Source: Parietaria judaica (Eukaryota > Streptophyta > Magnoliopsida > Rosales > Urticaceae). Taken from it: a stretch of 64,000 nt of DNA. The stretch covers positions 1-64,000 of the forward strand of contig CATOZS010000075.1 in assembly GCA_954871525.1 (NCBI GenBank), in the 5' to 3' direction. Within the stretch, counting starts at the first letter, position 1. Each line of letters begins with the position of its first letter. Below, piece by piece: positions 36,246 through 48,829 of the stretch. A program made the translations under genes and the position numbers. The notes under the pieces are model-generated. The model did not search any database, was not told the origin of the DNA, and saw only the letters and a program-made list of their open reading frames with translations.

Positions 36246-36774
36246 CTCTCTGGCTACTATGAGAGCTGCTTCCGTCCAAAGGCGATGAGCTACTCGCTAG
36301 GCAAGAGGAGAGCAACTTCTACGCAAGACGAGACCTGCTTCCCGCTAGCCAGTGATGCGAGCTCCGCGCTACATGGAACTGACCACTGGTTCGATTATGA
36401 CTTGTGAGATTATGACTTGCTCACATTTCAGGTACGAGGATATAGGGGCATACGCCGGAGGCTCGAGGAGACGAGGAAAACTTGACGATACGACGAAAGC
36501 ATTGCAAGGCAAGAAAGGGCTTTACAGGACCGAGAAGCTCAGAGACGACCAATGAAACCCAAATACGAGGAGATGGTCAATGCATCGTATCAAACGACGA
36601 CCAATAGCGACATACACATGAGTTTTTCGGTAACTTCTTTCTGTTCTTTTTGTTTCAAGAAATGATTTACTCGACCAGCCAACCAAGTTGATTTTTGTGA
36701 GTTTTTCGATACAAACCAAATTGAAAGGTCCTTACCAGGCAACTTCCATCAACAAGATAAGTGTTAATTTTACG

Positions 36775-36885
36775 GCGGAAAGTGCCAAGAGAAATAAAAA
36801 TATTATGGCGAAAGTTTCGAGAGAAAGAAAAATATTATGGCGAAAGTTTCGAGAGAAAGAAAAATATTACGGCGGAAAGTGCTGA
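36775..36885. repeat. ~43-bp tandem repeat, 2-3 copies
   Basis: 'gagaaagaaaaatattatggcgaaagtttc' type units recur and fade into an imperfect third copy. Internal to the LTR element. Confidence 0.65.
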
Positions 36886-37009
36886 GGAAGAAAAAAAAAG
36901 CCTTTGATTATTGCCGCGATGAGCTCGGAATACCGACACGCTCATCGCCGTACTCCCGAATACGCCGCCGTGGCGGGTACGAGAATATCATCGGAATCGT
37001 CCCCGCGAC

Positions 37010-37245
37010 TCGATGAAGAAGAAAAAAAGGGCCTCGACGAAAGTATCGATGGTACCAAGAAATGAAAAAAGGGCCTCGACAAAAGTTTCGACGGCACCAA
37101 GAAATGAAAAAAGGGCCTCGACGAAAGTTTCGACGGCACCAAGAAATGAAAAAAAAGGGTCTCGACGAAAGTTTCGGGCACCAAGAAATGAAAAAAGGGC
37201 CTCGGCGAAAGTATCGATGGTACCAAGAAATGAAAAAAAAGGCCT
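37010..37245. repeat. ~43-bp tandem repeat, about 5 copies
   Basis: Units of 'aaaaaagggcctcgacgaaag', 'tttcgacggcaccaagaaatg' vary by a few bases. On the plus strand they encode a repeating lysine- and arginine-rich peptide in two frames, on the minus strand a repeating FFHFLVPS peptide. This is probably a by-product of repeat expansion. Confidence 0.75.
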
Positions 37246-38610
37246 CTAAAATAATAATATAGCGGTAAGATTGTCGCGCAGAAAATGAAGTAAAAAATAT
37301 AGTGATGAGATCAAGTTTTTGTTTTTTTTCTTTACATATGTATATATTTCATATCTACTTACTATCAAGACAAAAGAATTCTCAGCTGAAAATGCAGGAC
37401 AGAGAGAAAGAATTAGGTAAAAGCGAGGAAATGATCACCGCGCTCATGACGTCGGTGTCACCATCGCAAAAGGAGTTTTCCTCGGTAATGAGTATCGTTG
37501 ATGTGAGCTCGCCGACGAGACGAGCTCGAACTAAGAGAAGGACGCTTCCTCCGATGACGCATGGATCGAGTAGTCAAATACCGCATCGATAAGCGCTACA
37601 GTCCTCAACCGAGAAGCCATCCACCACATAAAAGTCAAGTTCACACTATGGAGCGTTCACACGGTTTCCTTAAAACCATCATCTCCATCGAAGTCGACAA
37701 GTTCATCGCAACAACGCTCGATAAGCTCATCGGGTATCACGAGGGCCGAGTTCATAGCGAGGATCTTCGGAGAAAAGGGTATCATTCCAAGTGGTACTTC
37801 CGTCCCATTCGGTCAAGGCATCCGTCGAAGCCTACCACGTTGAGTTCGTGAGAAGTCAAACACCGGCGAGACCATCGGCTACCCGAGGGAGTTTTCAACC
37901 CTCTCATCGCCGATATCGTAAAGTCAAAGCTCCTACCCGACGACTCCTAGCTACGTTATCGCATACTACGGGTATTATTATCGGAGAGCACCGCCGGGCG
38001 ACAGCTCGGTCTATGATTCAGATCATAAGTAATAAAGTTTTTCTCTACATTTTACCAAGTGCTCACACTTGATAAAATGGGGGACTAACTGTTAAGGTCG
38101 GATTTGGTCAAATCCATCCTCAACTCTATACTTGTCGTTTTATCTTTAAAACGATAGGAATAGAGGCAAGATACAAGAGGACTTTCAGCCCACGATGGAA
38201 CAACCAACAAAGGCCCAGTTCGCAAAAAAAGCCCAAAGAGAAAAGCCTCTATTAACCCTAAACCTATAAATACAAAAGAAAACCTCATAGAGAGGGGGTC
38301 GGCCAAGAGAAGATAGCAAAGAGAAAAGAAAGAAGAGAGAATGGAGAAGAAAATCCACCAAATTCATTGAACTACGTGATGACCTGATCCCGGTTCGACG
38401 GGTACGTAGGCAGCTTCGCCGAAGGCGACGGGGTGCGGCATCATATCATATTTTATATTATTATTCCTTCGAGTGTCCAAGCTATCAAACGGGAAAGGCC
38501 AAGTCCTTTAGGGATAAATAAATCGGGGATAATCGTTTTTCATATTTTGTTGTGTTTGTTTGATTATCTTCGTGACTGGTAAGGCGGTGAAAATCGTCCT
38601 CTACAATTAT

Positions 38611-40362
38611 TTAATCAGAAATGCAATTAATGTGTTCTCACTTGATCGATTGTTGAAGCTTCAGTATATTTATAATGACTATTATGAGGAATTTGTGATT
38701 TAAAATTATTTGCATGAGTACGAGTGAACCCATCTACCACGTCAAATCTTTTTTAAAAAGTACAGAATAAAGTTATAAAATGTAAATATTGAGCGTCAAC
38801 AATGAAGTACTATAACGGAAATTTTTCTGGCCAATCCGATAAGCTACGTAAATGCTATGGTGCTCTGATCTTTTTGCAGTTATTTAATAATCAACGTTTA
38901 ACATATCGAGATTAAACACCGGTTAAATACGTAGGTAGCGATTGCAACCGGTGAAAAAGTCCACACTAGCTAATTATTATTGTTTTATACATTACAGAGT
39001 ATTTATGGCTTACTAATTACTTGCCGACAATAATAATTTAAAAAAAAAAAACAGAGGGTTTAACAACAATTTTGAAATGAAAATCAATAATACTAAAGAC
39101 CTTTAAATACTATTAATGATTTAAAATATATTTTGTTTAAAACTGTTTATATATTAATAAAATTATAGTATGAACTATACAATATATTAAATTCTGCATT
39201 GAAAAGACATAATGAATTACCACGATTTAAAAGGTCATGATTTACTTTCTTTATTGTCAATCGCTTTTAAGGTGACATGATATCAAAGCTAGTGAGCACC
39301 AGTCCATTAACAGAAAGGATTTGGCCCCAGATGAGTGAGCTCAAACGACCCACCACCTTGAGAGGGCATGTTAAGTCTTCGTGTCTTTTAATGACATGTT
39401 AAAAGACACGAGGACTTAATATAGTTTTAAAGGTCAAGAGATGCTCCCTTTACTACCAATTAACTTCATGATAATTCACACGTTATATCAATAATTATAT
39501 AAAATAATGGATATCAATATTACTTTCTAAAATACATGTATAGTAGAGTCTAATATATTTTTATTTAGGTAAATATCATTATGGTTACGGAACTTGTTGA
39601 TCAACCTTATGATAAATCCGTCGTTAAAGTAGTCCTATAAAATTATTTTTTATGGTACTTTACTCTTAATATATATATATATATATATATAAATGATTAT
39701 TTTATTACAATTGCAACATTGTTATTTTTTTTCAATGGGCAGGATTATTTAATCTTTATACCAGCGAACAATTTTTAATTAAATAAAACTACCTGCTACC
39801 CTTATTTTTACAGTAGAACCTCTATAAATTAATACTATTGGGATCGGTAAATAATATTATCTTATCGGCTTATTAATTTATAAATGAATGAAGAAATTTT
39901 TTATTAATTAGCTATAATTATATGAACATCTTTAATAACAGAAATTATTTCAATTTATTATATTGAGAATATTAAAGTATCAATATTAATAATATCAAGA
40001 GAGACAATTATGATTTAAAAATATTTTATTAGAATATCAATGTCAGAAACAAAAGAACCTAATAATACTAAAGAGGAATAATAATAGCTTCTTAGAGTAG
40101 TGATAATTAAAGCTATAATATTTTTTGTTGTATTCAAATTACTGTAGATCATATATTATGAAGACTACATGATTAGTAATGTAAAGTTTTTTTTTTATTA
40201 TTTAATGTGACTTCATAGTTATTTATGTTATATTTTTATTTATAGTGATTTTATAATTATTTATGTAATTTTTATATTGAATTACTAATTTATATATCAC
40301 TTGGGACCTATATACTTTCTAAAAAAATGATTATCTTATAAATTTAGTAAATTATTAATTTA
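38611..40362. other. AT-rich intergenic stretch with a hairpin
   Basis: No gene recognised. Around 39230-39440 lies a GC-richer scrap with the phrase 'accaccttgagagggcatg', resembling a retroelement LTR fragment, followed by the 21-bp hairpin listed separately. TA-rich simple repeats lie at about 39669-39692. Confidence 0.35.
39371..39419. repeat. Hairpin with 21-bp arms and 7-nt loop
   Basis: Arms at 39371-39391 and 39399-39419 (TTAAGTCTTCGTGTCTTTTAA type) pair at 20 of 21 positions around the loop TGACATG. No gene ends nearby that it could terminate. Confidence 0.7.
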
Positions 40363-40639
40363 GCTAGTGATGTAGAGCGGACTATGGGAAAACACAAGAA
40401 CGCGTCTCAACGAGAATAAACTCGATATTCAAAGCAAAAGCTTCAATTTTATATTCATCAAAATATGAGAAATACAGAACGAGAACCATCCCTTATAAAG
40501 GCGAGCTAGGGTTTCAACAATACACATGAAAATAGAAAACTAATTCCTTAAATCTCTCTAACTAAAAGGAAGCAAATAAATAATAATTAAAATACAACCA
40601 ATCTTGACGATATCCCCATATATCCGCATCATTCTCCCG

Positions 40640-42050
40640 ATGTTGAGAAAATTCGTCCTCGAATTTATGGGGGTAGGTCGGGAGGAACTCAAGTGGGTCG
40701 TCGGGGAGGGAGGTTGCGATTTCATGATGGGAGGCTTGTCGGGAGGTTCCTTCGCACGCTCGATTAGTGGCTTCACGTGGGCCTCGTCAAGGATGGAGTC
40801 GGCGTGCTCGGATGCAATGGAGGCGGGTTCCTCGCACCACAAATCATCCTCGGCGACGAACATGTTGACGACAGCAGTGCAAACTTCCTCGGTGAAAGTC
40901 ATCACGACATCGGTGGGAGCCTCGGCAAAGACACTCGCTTCGACGGTTGTTGGTGTCGTGGCGAAAGAAGGTTCGTCGTCGTCGGAGGGTATCCCGACGA
41001 CAAAGTTCGACGAGGTAGGTTCGTCGACGAAGTGTCGTCGAAGAAAGATCCTCGGAAAAAGCTCGTCGAGGGAGCAAGTCTCGTCGAGGAAGGCGCCGCG
41101 AGGAAGTATTGTCGAGAAATTCTCGCCGATGAAGTCTCGTCGAGGAAGGCTCGTTGCAAAAGTTACGTCGCGGACGACGCGTCGAAGATAGGTGCACCGA
41201 AGATGTAATTGTCGACTTCATCGAGGGAAACTCCATCGCGAGGCATGTTGGGGAAGTCTTTGGGGACCTCTTCGGGGAAAGTCTCATCGACCATGGCATG
41301 GAGAGCGTCGATGAAAGTGTCATCGTCTTCGTTTTTGGCTTTGTCGATGTCGTCAGGAGGGTCGGTGAGGAGGGTTCTTCGAGGCAGTTTCGTCGAGGAA
41401 GGTTCTTCGAGAATAGTGTGGCGAAGGACAAGAATATGCGACGACATCGGCTAGCTTGAGAGCGTCTTTGGCAGTAGTGGGTTCCTCGCCGTCAGCGGGC
41501 GTGTGTCGGCGCCAGATTCATCTTCGTAAAAAGACATCCTCACAATGGCACTGCCGGCGACAGCAAATGAAGTCTTCAAAATTTCTCGTCGATGTTCCAC
41601 TCTCGTGCTCTGAGCATCTATGTGTGTTACTACAACGCATGTGCGTCGTTCCAATACTCTTGATAGGTCCGCTGGCGACATCCATGATCGCGCTTTGCTT
41701 ATTTTTCAAAGCCTTGCACGCGATCGTCATGTCTGTCACGACAAAGGACTCATCCACTTCGGTGGTCTCTCTCGTGAAGAAACTCTGCTCGTCGGAGAAA
41801 ATCTCGTCATCCATGGCGTGAGGTTCTTCGAGGAAGGTTCCTCAAGGTGGGTTTGTCGAAGGGGTTTCGTCGAGGGTGTTACGGCGAGGAAGGTTCCTCG
41901 AGTAATTGTCATCGCCCTTGCAAAATTCTTCGTCAGCAAAAATTTTGTCGCCCTCTGTAGTTGCCTCTTCGGTGACAGTGTTCGTGCGAACAACATTCCC
42001 ACACACGGTTTCGGCGTACTCCGTCTCGTCGTCATTGGAATCGTTATACT
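40640..42050. repeat. Degenerate GTCGAGGAAGG repeat field inside the short LTR element
   Basis: The plus strand repeats variants of 'ctcgtcgaggaaggttc' dozens of times at irregular spacing, with 'gtcgtcgaagaaag' and 'ttcgtcgagg'. Open frames occur on both strands in several registers (for example 40604-41191 plus and 40844-41431 minus), as expected for a repeat without stops. No domain is recognisable. Confidence 0.6.
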
Positions 42051-42054
42051 CATC

Positions 42055-42366
42055 CTACAATGGTTCGGCATACTCCGTCTCGCCGTAGATCGACTCGTCA
42101 TACACGGCCGCACCGTGTTCCGCCTCATCGTACGTCGGTTCGTCGTATTCCGGGATAGCCACCTTGAACGCCGCTACCCATCGCGCATCTTTCTGGACCG
42201 CCGCACGTCCTAGATTTTGCTCGACCAGGTTGGTTTGGTCATCCACGGTGTCGGATTTTCCTCGACGTCGTCGCTCCCATTGATTCTGCAGCAGCGCAGC
42301 CATCTGTCGGGTCAGCAAGTCCATCTGAGCGCGCAATCTGTTAAAAACGAGTGACTCTGATACCAA
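42055..42366 (-). CDS. Short ORF behind the primer site, possible gag remnant
   Basis: The 103-codon frame begins right at the primer site of the 40368-42627 element. Its first half has a leucine- and glutamine-rich helix (LRAQMDLLTRQMAALLQNQ) followed by WERRRRG, as in the N-terminal region of some plant retroelement gag proteins. Its second half is an acidic run of EYDEP-type repeats. No zinc knuckle is seen. The call as gag-derived is a guess from position and composition. Confidence 0.3.
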   Translation of the reverse strand: MVSESLVFNRLRAQMDLLTRQMAALLQNQWERRRRGKSDTVDDQTNLVEQNLGRAAVQKDARWVAAFKVAIPEYDEPTYDEAEHGAAVYDESIYGETEYAEPL

Positions 42367-42632
42367 CTGATGTAGAGTGGACTACGGGAAAACACAAGAA
42401 CGCGTCTCAACGAGAATAAACTCGATACTTAAAGCAAAAGCTTCAATTTTCTATTCATCAAAATCTGAGAAATACAGAATGAGAACCAGACCTTATAAAG
42501 ATAGGGTTTCAACAATACACGTGAAAATAGGAAAATAATTCCTTAAATATCTCTAACTAGAATGGAAACAAATAAATAATACTTAAAATACAACCAATCC
42601 TGACGATATCCCCATATATCCGCATCAGCTAG

Positions 42633-44512
42633 TTAGGCCCGAATCGGGACTGGACAAAAATATTATTTAATCGCGACTATTTATTTATCGAATATTAATT
42701 TATAGAGGTTCTACGGTTGTATTTGTATAAATGTAAATAATTGAATATATCCTTACAATCTCAAACAATATTAAATGTAAATTTTCTGTTCAATATACGC
42801 AAGATTATTTGACTTCTTATATTGAAGTCTTCGCAAACTTTGAACACGATATTGCTCAAGATTTTATGCTAAAAGTTAATACGTTAATTTTATGCCAATA
42901 TTTATGATTCACGTCGACGTTGCGTAGTTGTCAAGTCTTGATCACAATTATAAACAATAGTGTGTGTAAATTTATTATGTTGTATGTGGACTGCATTATT
43001 TGACTATATGCAATGATTAATTAGAGTTGATGTTGATATAATGCATGCAACATTAAATATAATATAAAAAAATTTAACTATAGTGGCGAAAAGATAATGT
43101 AATAAATCTGTATATCTATATAATTTGTGTGTTTCAAGTAAACGTGTTTGTGATCTATATATATAATGTTTGATGAGAAATTAATTAGGTAAGCCATGAT
43201 GCAATCAGATTGATTAGGTGAACAATCTGTGCAACAATTTGAGTTTATTTGATGTTAGTATTAATATAATTTTCATTTTCCTTAAGATACATATATATAC
43301 GACATGGATTGCGGACTCAACATATCGAATATATGGTAAGTGGGTCAAATAATGTGTTACCTAATTAATCGATCGTCTTTGAGCCAAAAAAAAAAAAAAT
43401 CGATCGTGTTATATGAAATACTGAATACAGACAACGAAATTTTAAAAAATGCATGTACTATTCAATATCTACATAGTTCATAGATAATGTCATGTGTCTT
43501 TGTTTTTATCTCGGTTCATTTTCCGTATATATATATATATATATTATATGGGTGTGTCGTTAGTGTTAGTTGATTTAGAATAACACAAAGAAATATATTT
43601 GGACCTACAGGATTCAATCGTTAGTAAAGCTGATTGTTCGAATAGTCGAACATAATAATAGTAAAGAAAGGTTACTTAGCAATAGTATTGTATATAGACT
43701 AGAATTAATATTATTGGGATAGAAAAATCATTATATTATAAAAATTATTAATTCATCTAGTAATAAATTAATGTCTTATTTTAAATGGTGTTTAGAAAAA
43801 TATTATTTTATTGAATTTATAATTTTATCGACTAATAAATTAGTGTTTTATTTATAGTTAGGACTTATAAATATATTATTGAATTTAATCAAGTATTAGT
43901 TTTAGAAAAACTGGTAATATATTAGCTGGTAGTAAAATTTAAAGGTCCCCAACTGATATGCCAACAGATATATGGGGCTTGAATATTCATGCTCACAGGG
44001 AGGGAATTGTAAACCTATAAACTTAAGCGCATCTCCGATAGCTAGATAATATTCAGCAATTTTACTTCAAAATGGTAACTATGGTTTTGCTTACTTAATG
44101 TATAACTTTTTTTCTATCAAAATTATTTTATAGACAATTATTCGCAATTTTGAAAAAAAAAAATCTTGAAAAAATCAGTATAAATATATTTACAAATCAT
44201 TATATATTTTGTAGACAATTTTGCCATTTTATAGTTAAGTTGCAGATGCATATCACCCTTAACCTTAAGACCTCCAACACTTTCAATTGTTTTAAGAGTA
44301 GCAGATGCCAACCATAAACCCTAACGGAACATAGTATTCATTTTTTGTATATCCACGATTGTTTGTGAAACACACATTTTTTTCTAAAACGGGGTTGGCA
44401 CTGTCAAAAAAACAAGTGGCATTATTGGTCAAGTTCACATAATGTAAATGGAACACTCACTTGAGTCTCGTAGGGTGTGAACCCCTGACCTCTTCAAGAG
44501 GTATGAAGTAGA
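42633..44512. other. AT-rich intergenic stretch
   Basis: No gene recognised. TA-rich microsatellite at about 43526-43550. A possible MITE lies near 44020-44280 between 'agcgcatctccgatag' and 'gttgcagatgcatatc', with weak inverted ends. Confidence 0.35.
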
Positions 44513-44527
44513 GTTACCACCAGTGGA

Positions 44528-47500
44528 CCAGAGCAGCTCCTCACGGCGTCGCGACGCGTCGCGACTAAGTCGCCAAAATCGCGAGAAAACACGTCGCGAT
44601 ACGTCGTGGCGTGTGTGGTCGCGGCGCGTCGCGAGTTGGTCGCGAATTGAGGGGAAGAGAGAGACTTGGTAGTTTTTTATGGTTGCGGCAAAAGTCGTAT
44701 ATTTGGTTCCGATGTTTAACTTTGTTAGTTTTTAGCCGAATTTAAGTGTTAAAAATGTAAATTTGTAACATATTATTATTTTTAAAAATTTAATAACAAA
44801 TAAATAAATATAACAAAACGAGATATTAAAAAAAAGAGTTGTATTATTCATTGTGAATATTACAATAAGGTGGAAGAAAGCTGTAATATTCAGTGTAAAC
44901 ATTACAAGATGCCTCACTAAAACCTCCCTTGTAAAACCCTCCTTAGGGACTAAAAACCAAGAGAGGAAAGAGCACATCATTATTGGCGCTAACTTTGCAT
45001 CACTCGGGGAACCAGGCGTTAAACCTTTCAGTCATAAGCTCAAGCTCGGTTGGTTCGGAACGTTGGCCGATTACGGGTTGCTCGAGGTGTGTGTTGGTTA
45101 GTGAGGACCTCCGATCGTCGATGATGTTCTGAGCTGTACTGAATGCGCTCTCTGAAGCAACGCTTGAAATGGGGATGGACAATATATCCCTCGCCATTCT
45201 TGCCAATATCAGGAATCTTTCCCGTTCATTCTTCCACCACTTGATGACATCGAACTCAGTTGATTGGTCGTCGATCCGAAGGCCGTAGTACCGCTTCACT
45301 TCGTCTGGTGCGCCGTCCGTGTCGTCCGTCCGTGCTAGTGGCGTACCGGATCCCGATGCTTCCCCGTGATCCAATCTTTGCTTGAGTTTCAGGCTAAACT
45401 CTAAAGCGGACTTGGTTGGGCTTTCCATTACTGTCCTCCGCTCCGCCTCGACGTTGAACTGTAGGAACCGCCGGTCGTATTCCCTGTACAATTCATAAAA
45501 AGCTTCATTAACAACCTTAATGTAATTAGAGTAGTCCACCCCTATGTTTTGCGCGATTGCTAACATTAACGGACCGAACGTAAACATAATACGAGGGTCT
45601 AATATAGAACCGAAGCAATACGAAAAAGGGGGTGGATCCCAATAAATTTTGAATTTTTCAACCATTCCTTGAATCAAGGGAGCAATAATTGGGTCGTTTT
45701 CGTATTCTGTAAAAGTGTTAGTAATTTCAAATAGACCCGAAAGACCATGATTCAAAGAAGGGCGTTTTTTGTTAGAAAAATTTAAAGTAACAGCATAAAA
45801 GGGTTTAAGGAATTTGGTGAATTTTTCTGCGGTTGCCCATTCCGACTCCGAGATTCGCGCTGACGGCTCGAGTTCCCTGTGGAGGAAGTGGTCCAACGGT
45901 AGCCTCTGATTACACACGACTGAAACCATTAGATAAGTAGAGTTCCACCGTGTATTATTATCTAATCCGAACCTGTTAGCTTTATGATTGTGTTCTTTAA
46001 AAAATCGCCTCCACCTATTAGTAATTTGAGAATGCCGGATCCAATAAACAATGCCGCGTATTTTTTCTACTTGATCGGCAATTACTCGCTCGCCCGTTCG
46101 TGCAATTAAGTTTATAATGTGACAAGCGCACCGTTGATGTAAAATATTACGAAATTGATTAACGGGCAAAGTAGCCTCCAAAATAGTAATAGCGGCATTA
46201 TTGTTTGAGGCATTATCTAATGTAATAGAAATAACACGATTTTGTAAACCCCAATCATTTAATAGTTCTATTATTTTTTTGAAAATGTTTTGGCCGGTAT
46301 GGCGACACTCGAACGGTGATAGGTTTAAAAGTTTTTTACACGGTTCCCAATCTTTGTCTACATAATGAGCGGTCTGACTCATATAATCGTTTAGCATCGG
46401 ACCGCTCCACAAATCGGTCGTAAAAGCAACGTTTATTCTAGACATTTTAAAAAATCGACCAAATAGTTTTTTTTGCATAGAATAAGCTTTTTCCATGTCC
46501 CTAGTATACGTCGTACGGAAAAACTGCTGGTAAGACGGATTAATCATTTGCATGTATTGTGTATGCGCAGGATGTTCCACTAAACTCAACGGTGCGCCCG
46601 TAGACAATAACCATTCAAGTGTCCATTTCCGTAAATTTGGGGTCGCCGGTCTACTTACCTGTGCTGTGTTTACCTCGTCGAGCGTACCGGTTGGGAAGCA
46701 CTCTTTTGCGTGGCGGTTCAAGTAGCCGGTTCCCTGTTCACCCATCCCGTCTAGGACGTGCCCGCACTTTTTGCACGTGGCCAGTTTAACGCGCACGCCG
46801 TGCTCGTTAATGTGCCGATCTTCATGAAAGAAGTTCCACACCACGGCCGTGTTTGGTCGTCCCCACGCCAAGCCATGAGAATTTGATCTATTAAAACAAA
46901 AAGAAAATCACAAAATTAAATGTCATAAAGTTTATTATTCATCATATTGATTTAATTAAATGTCTTAAGGTTAAATAAAAAAGTTAACAAAATTAAATTG
47001 GTATTTCTTATGTGTGGAAATAATTATCAACTCTTTTGGACGGAACTCCCCGAGGTTCCACGGCCAGATCGATTGGAAAGGATGCTATGATCTCGCTTTA
47101 GGCCCAAGCTTTTCTAGACAGAACTCCCCGAGGTTCCCAGGCTAGCTTGGAGGAGATTGCAAAGAAAACCTTATTTAAAAATCAATCTTTCTAAGACACC
47201 GAAATCCATTAAGAACTTTATAATTATCACCACACATACAAATTTCCTTTTTAATTTTATTAGCTTATTTAAGTAACCATTTAATGTTTAATTGATTATT
47301 AAATCTCAAGAACGTCGTTTCTGATGTGGAAGATCAGTCGGAACCGCAACCACAGAGCATACTAAGACTTTCAAGAGACGTGGCAAATTAATTAATTAAA
47401 CTAAAATGATTAAAATAATAATATTTTTATTACTTAATAATAAACAAAAAAAATGACTAAGTTTTATTAATTATTACCCGGACCGAGAACGTCGAGGACG

Positions 47501-48419
47501 GCCGACGGAGGCTTCAGCGGCTTCTTGATGGGAAGGTTCGGAGGAACCGTCGTGGTACGAGCCGACAACGGAGCCATGGATAGAGGGCGGCGTCGGAAGA
47601 TCGGCATCATCGGCGTGTTGAGTTTCTTGAAAGTTGGCATCGTTGGCGCGTTGAGTTTCGTCTTCGTCGGGGTGTTGGACTTCTTGACCGGCTTGTTGTT
47701 AAAGCATGAGGGCGAAAAACGGATCGTTGTTTCCCGCCCTTAATTGATGTACTGCGTCGACCAAAACTTGGGGCACACGCTCCGGATTGGCGTCATGCGC
47801 GCCCATCGCCCGGACTAGACTAGGTCGTAGAGACCGTACCATATCATCGGGGTAATCAGGATTTGGTGGGGAAGGAAAAATTTCTGCCGGTAGCATAACA
47901 GGAATGTAGCCGTCGGGCGTAGGTTGGTCGGGAGCCATGGGTTGAAATTGGGGTTCCAATCTTCTAGCCGTCCTTCGACCCCCGGAATTACCGCTTCTTC
48001 GAGACATAATAGAGAACTTGAGAACTTTAGGGAGCTTTGAGAATTGAGAGAACTTTGAGAATTTGAGAGAGAGATGGAAGATTGTTGGTGAGAAAATGAG
48101 GGAGGACGGGGTGGTATTTATAGGGTTGGAGGAGATAGTTGGGTGGGTGAATAATTATTAAGGTGGGTGAAATTTTATTGAAATTCGGGTAAAAATATTG
48201 GAATTTACGCCCAAAACAAACACAAAACCTCACACCCATCGGATCGATGACGTGGCATCATCCTGGCCGTCCGATCGAGTGCGCGGATTGACCACTTGCA
48301 CGTCGCGATTCGTGCAGCACGTCGCGACGCGTCGCGATTTTTGGCCTCCACGTCGCGAACTCCAGCCGTTCGTCGCGACGAGTCGCGTTTGCATCTCGCG
48401 ACCAAAATGTGCAGCTCTA
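44528..48419 (-). mobile_element. Nearly complete hAT transposon (3.9 kb)
   Basis: The right end reads GTGCAGCTCTA and the left end (C)CAGAGCAGCTCC is a decayed inverse, compare TAGAGCTG ends at 23290 and 53525. Flanks CCAGTGGA (44520-44527) and CCAGTGGT (48420-48427) form an 8-bp duplication. Both ends (44540-44655 and 48295-48410) are dense in CGTCGCGA words. It encodes one minus-strand transposase of two exons, 45000-48007. One base of uncertainty exists at the left end. Confidence 0.85.
45000..48007 (-). pseudogene. hAT transposase, one nonsense codon and one C-terminal deletion
   Basis: Exon 1 (47478-48007) and exon 2 (45000-46887) join across a GT-AG intron in frame to 806 codons including the stop. 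Exon 1 is basic then acidic and low-complexity, and is broken by an in-frame TAA at 47699-47701 (codon 103), after which the frame continues open. Exon 2 begins with a BED-type zinc finger (CKKC ... HAKEC), then the DDE-like core with TTDLW and TLDNASNN, and ends with the hATC dimerisation region (ISSVASESAFS). Compared with the fragment at 53525-54190, 33 bp (11 codons, including a Trp) are missing near 45076 in hATC. It cuts and pastes hAT DNA when intact; this copy is probably inactive. An alternative is translation from exon 2 only. Confidence 0.88.
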
Positions 48420-48806
48420 CCAGTGGTGGATCCTGGATTTGTAGATAGGGGGAGCCAAAAAAAAAAACAATGACCTGTATATATAAATTTACGGTTTTTT
48501 TTTTTTTTTGTTACGTTTTATCACGAATCTTTTTTTATTGATTTTTATATCATCCAATGTTTAAAGAATTTGAAAACCAAAAACCATTCGTAAATTTACG
48601 TTACGGATTTATTGAAGAATTTACAAATTTTTTTTAATCTAATGTTACTTACAACATAGACATTATATCTATATTAAGACATTATCTTGAATTATACATG
48701 ATAGCAAGTTTTATGGACACTTATGTAATTACCCTAAATTACATGGTTAGATTCATCATAATATCAAATCGTTGGAAGGTCATACACAACTATCATCGGA
48801 AAACCC

Positions 48807-48829
48807 GGGGGGGGGGGGGGGGGGGGGGG
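48807..48829 (+). repeat. Run of 23 G
   Basis: Uninterrupted G tract inside the outer hAT-like element. Such runs are error-prone in sequencing, so its exact length is uncertain. Neighbouring short ORFs (48698-48901) run through it and are not credible. Confidence 0.8.

Larger units (their letters stand above)
34478..38605 (+). mobile_element. Non-autonomous LTR retrotransposon without pol
   Basis: Two 516-bp LTRs (34478-34993, 38090-38605) are nearly identical and flanked by perfect ATTAT duplications (34473-34477, 38606-38610). The first base of the left LTR is A instead of T. A primer-site-like TTTGGCGTCCACC follows the left LTR and a polypurine tract (AAAATGGGGGACTAAC) precedes the right one. 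The 3.1-kb interior holds no protease, integrase or RT motif. It is GC-rich, made of several tandem arrays and short frames. It must be mobilised by enzymes from another element. Confidence 0.88.
40368..42627 (-). mobile_element. Short LTR retrotransposon without pol
   Basis: LTRs 40368-40631 (264 bp) and 42368-42627 (260 bp) read TGATGTAGAG...CCGCATCA and are flanked by perfect GCTAG duplications (40363-40367, 42628-42632). On the minus strand the 5' LTR is followed by primer site TGGTATCAGAG (near 42353-42365). The interior of ~1.7 kb has no integrase, RT or RNase H motif. A third LTR of the family is the solo copy at 6331-6592. Confidence 0.9.

Noticed and set aside
40604..42213. Several ORFs of 100-200 codons on both strands
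   Set aside because: All lie in the GTCGAGGAAGG repeat field. Openness in many frames at once is expected from the repeat, and no motif is visible.
45000..46871. Transposase as a single-exon gene starting at 46871
   Set aside because: The codon there is TTG, and an upstream exon (47478-48007) with matching splice sites extends the frame. A two-exon gene is the better model.
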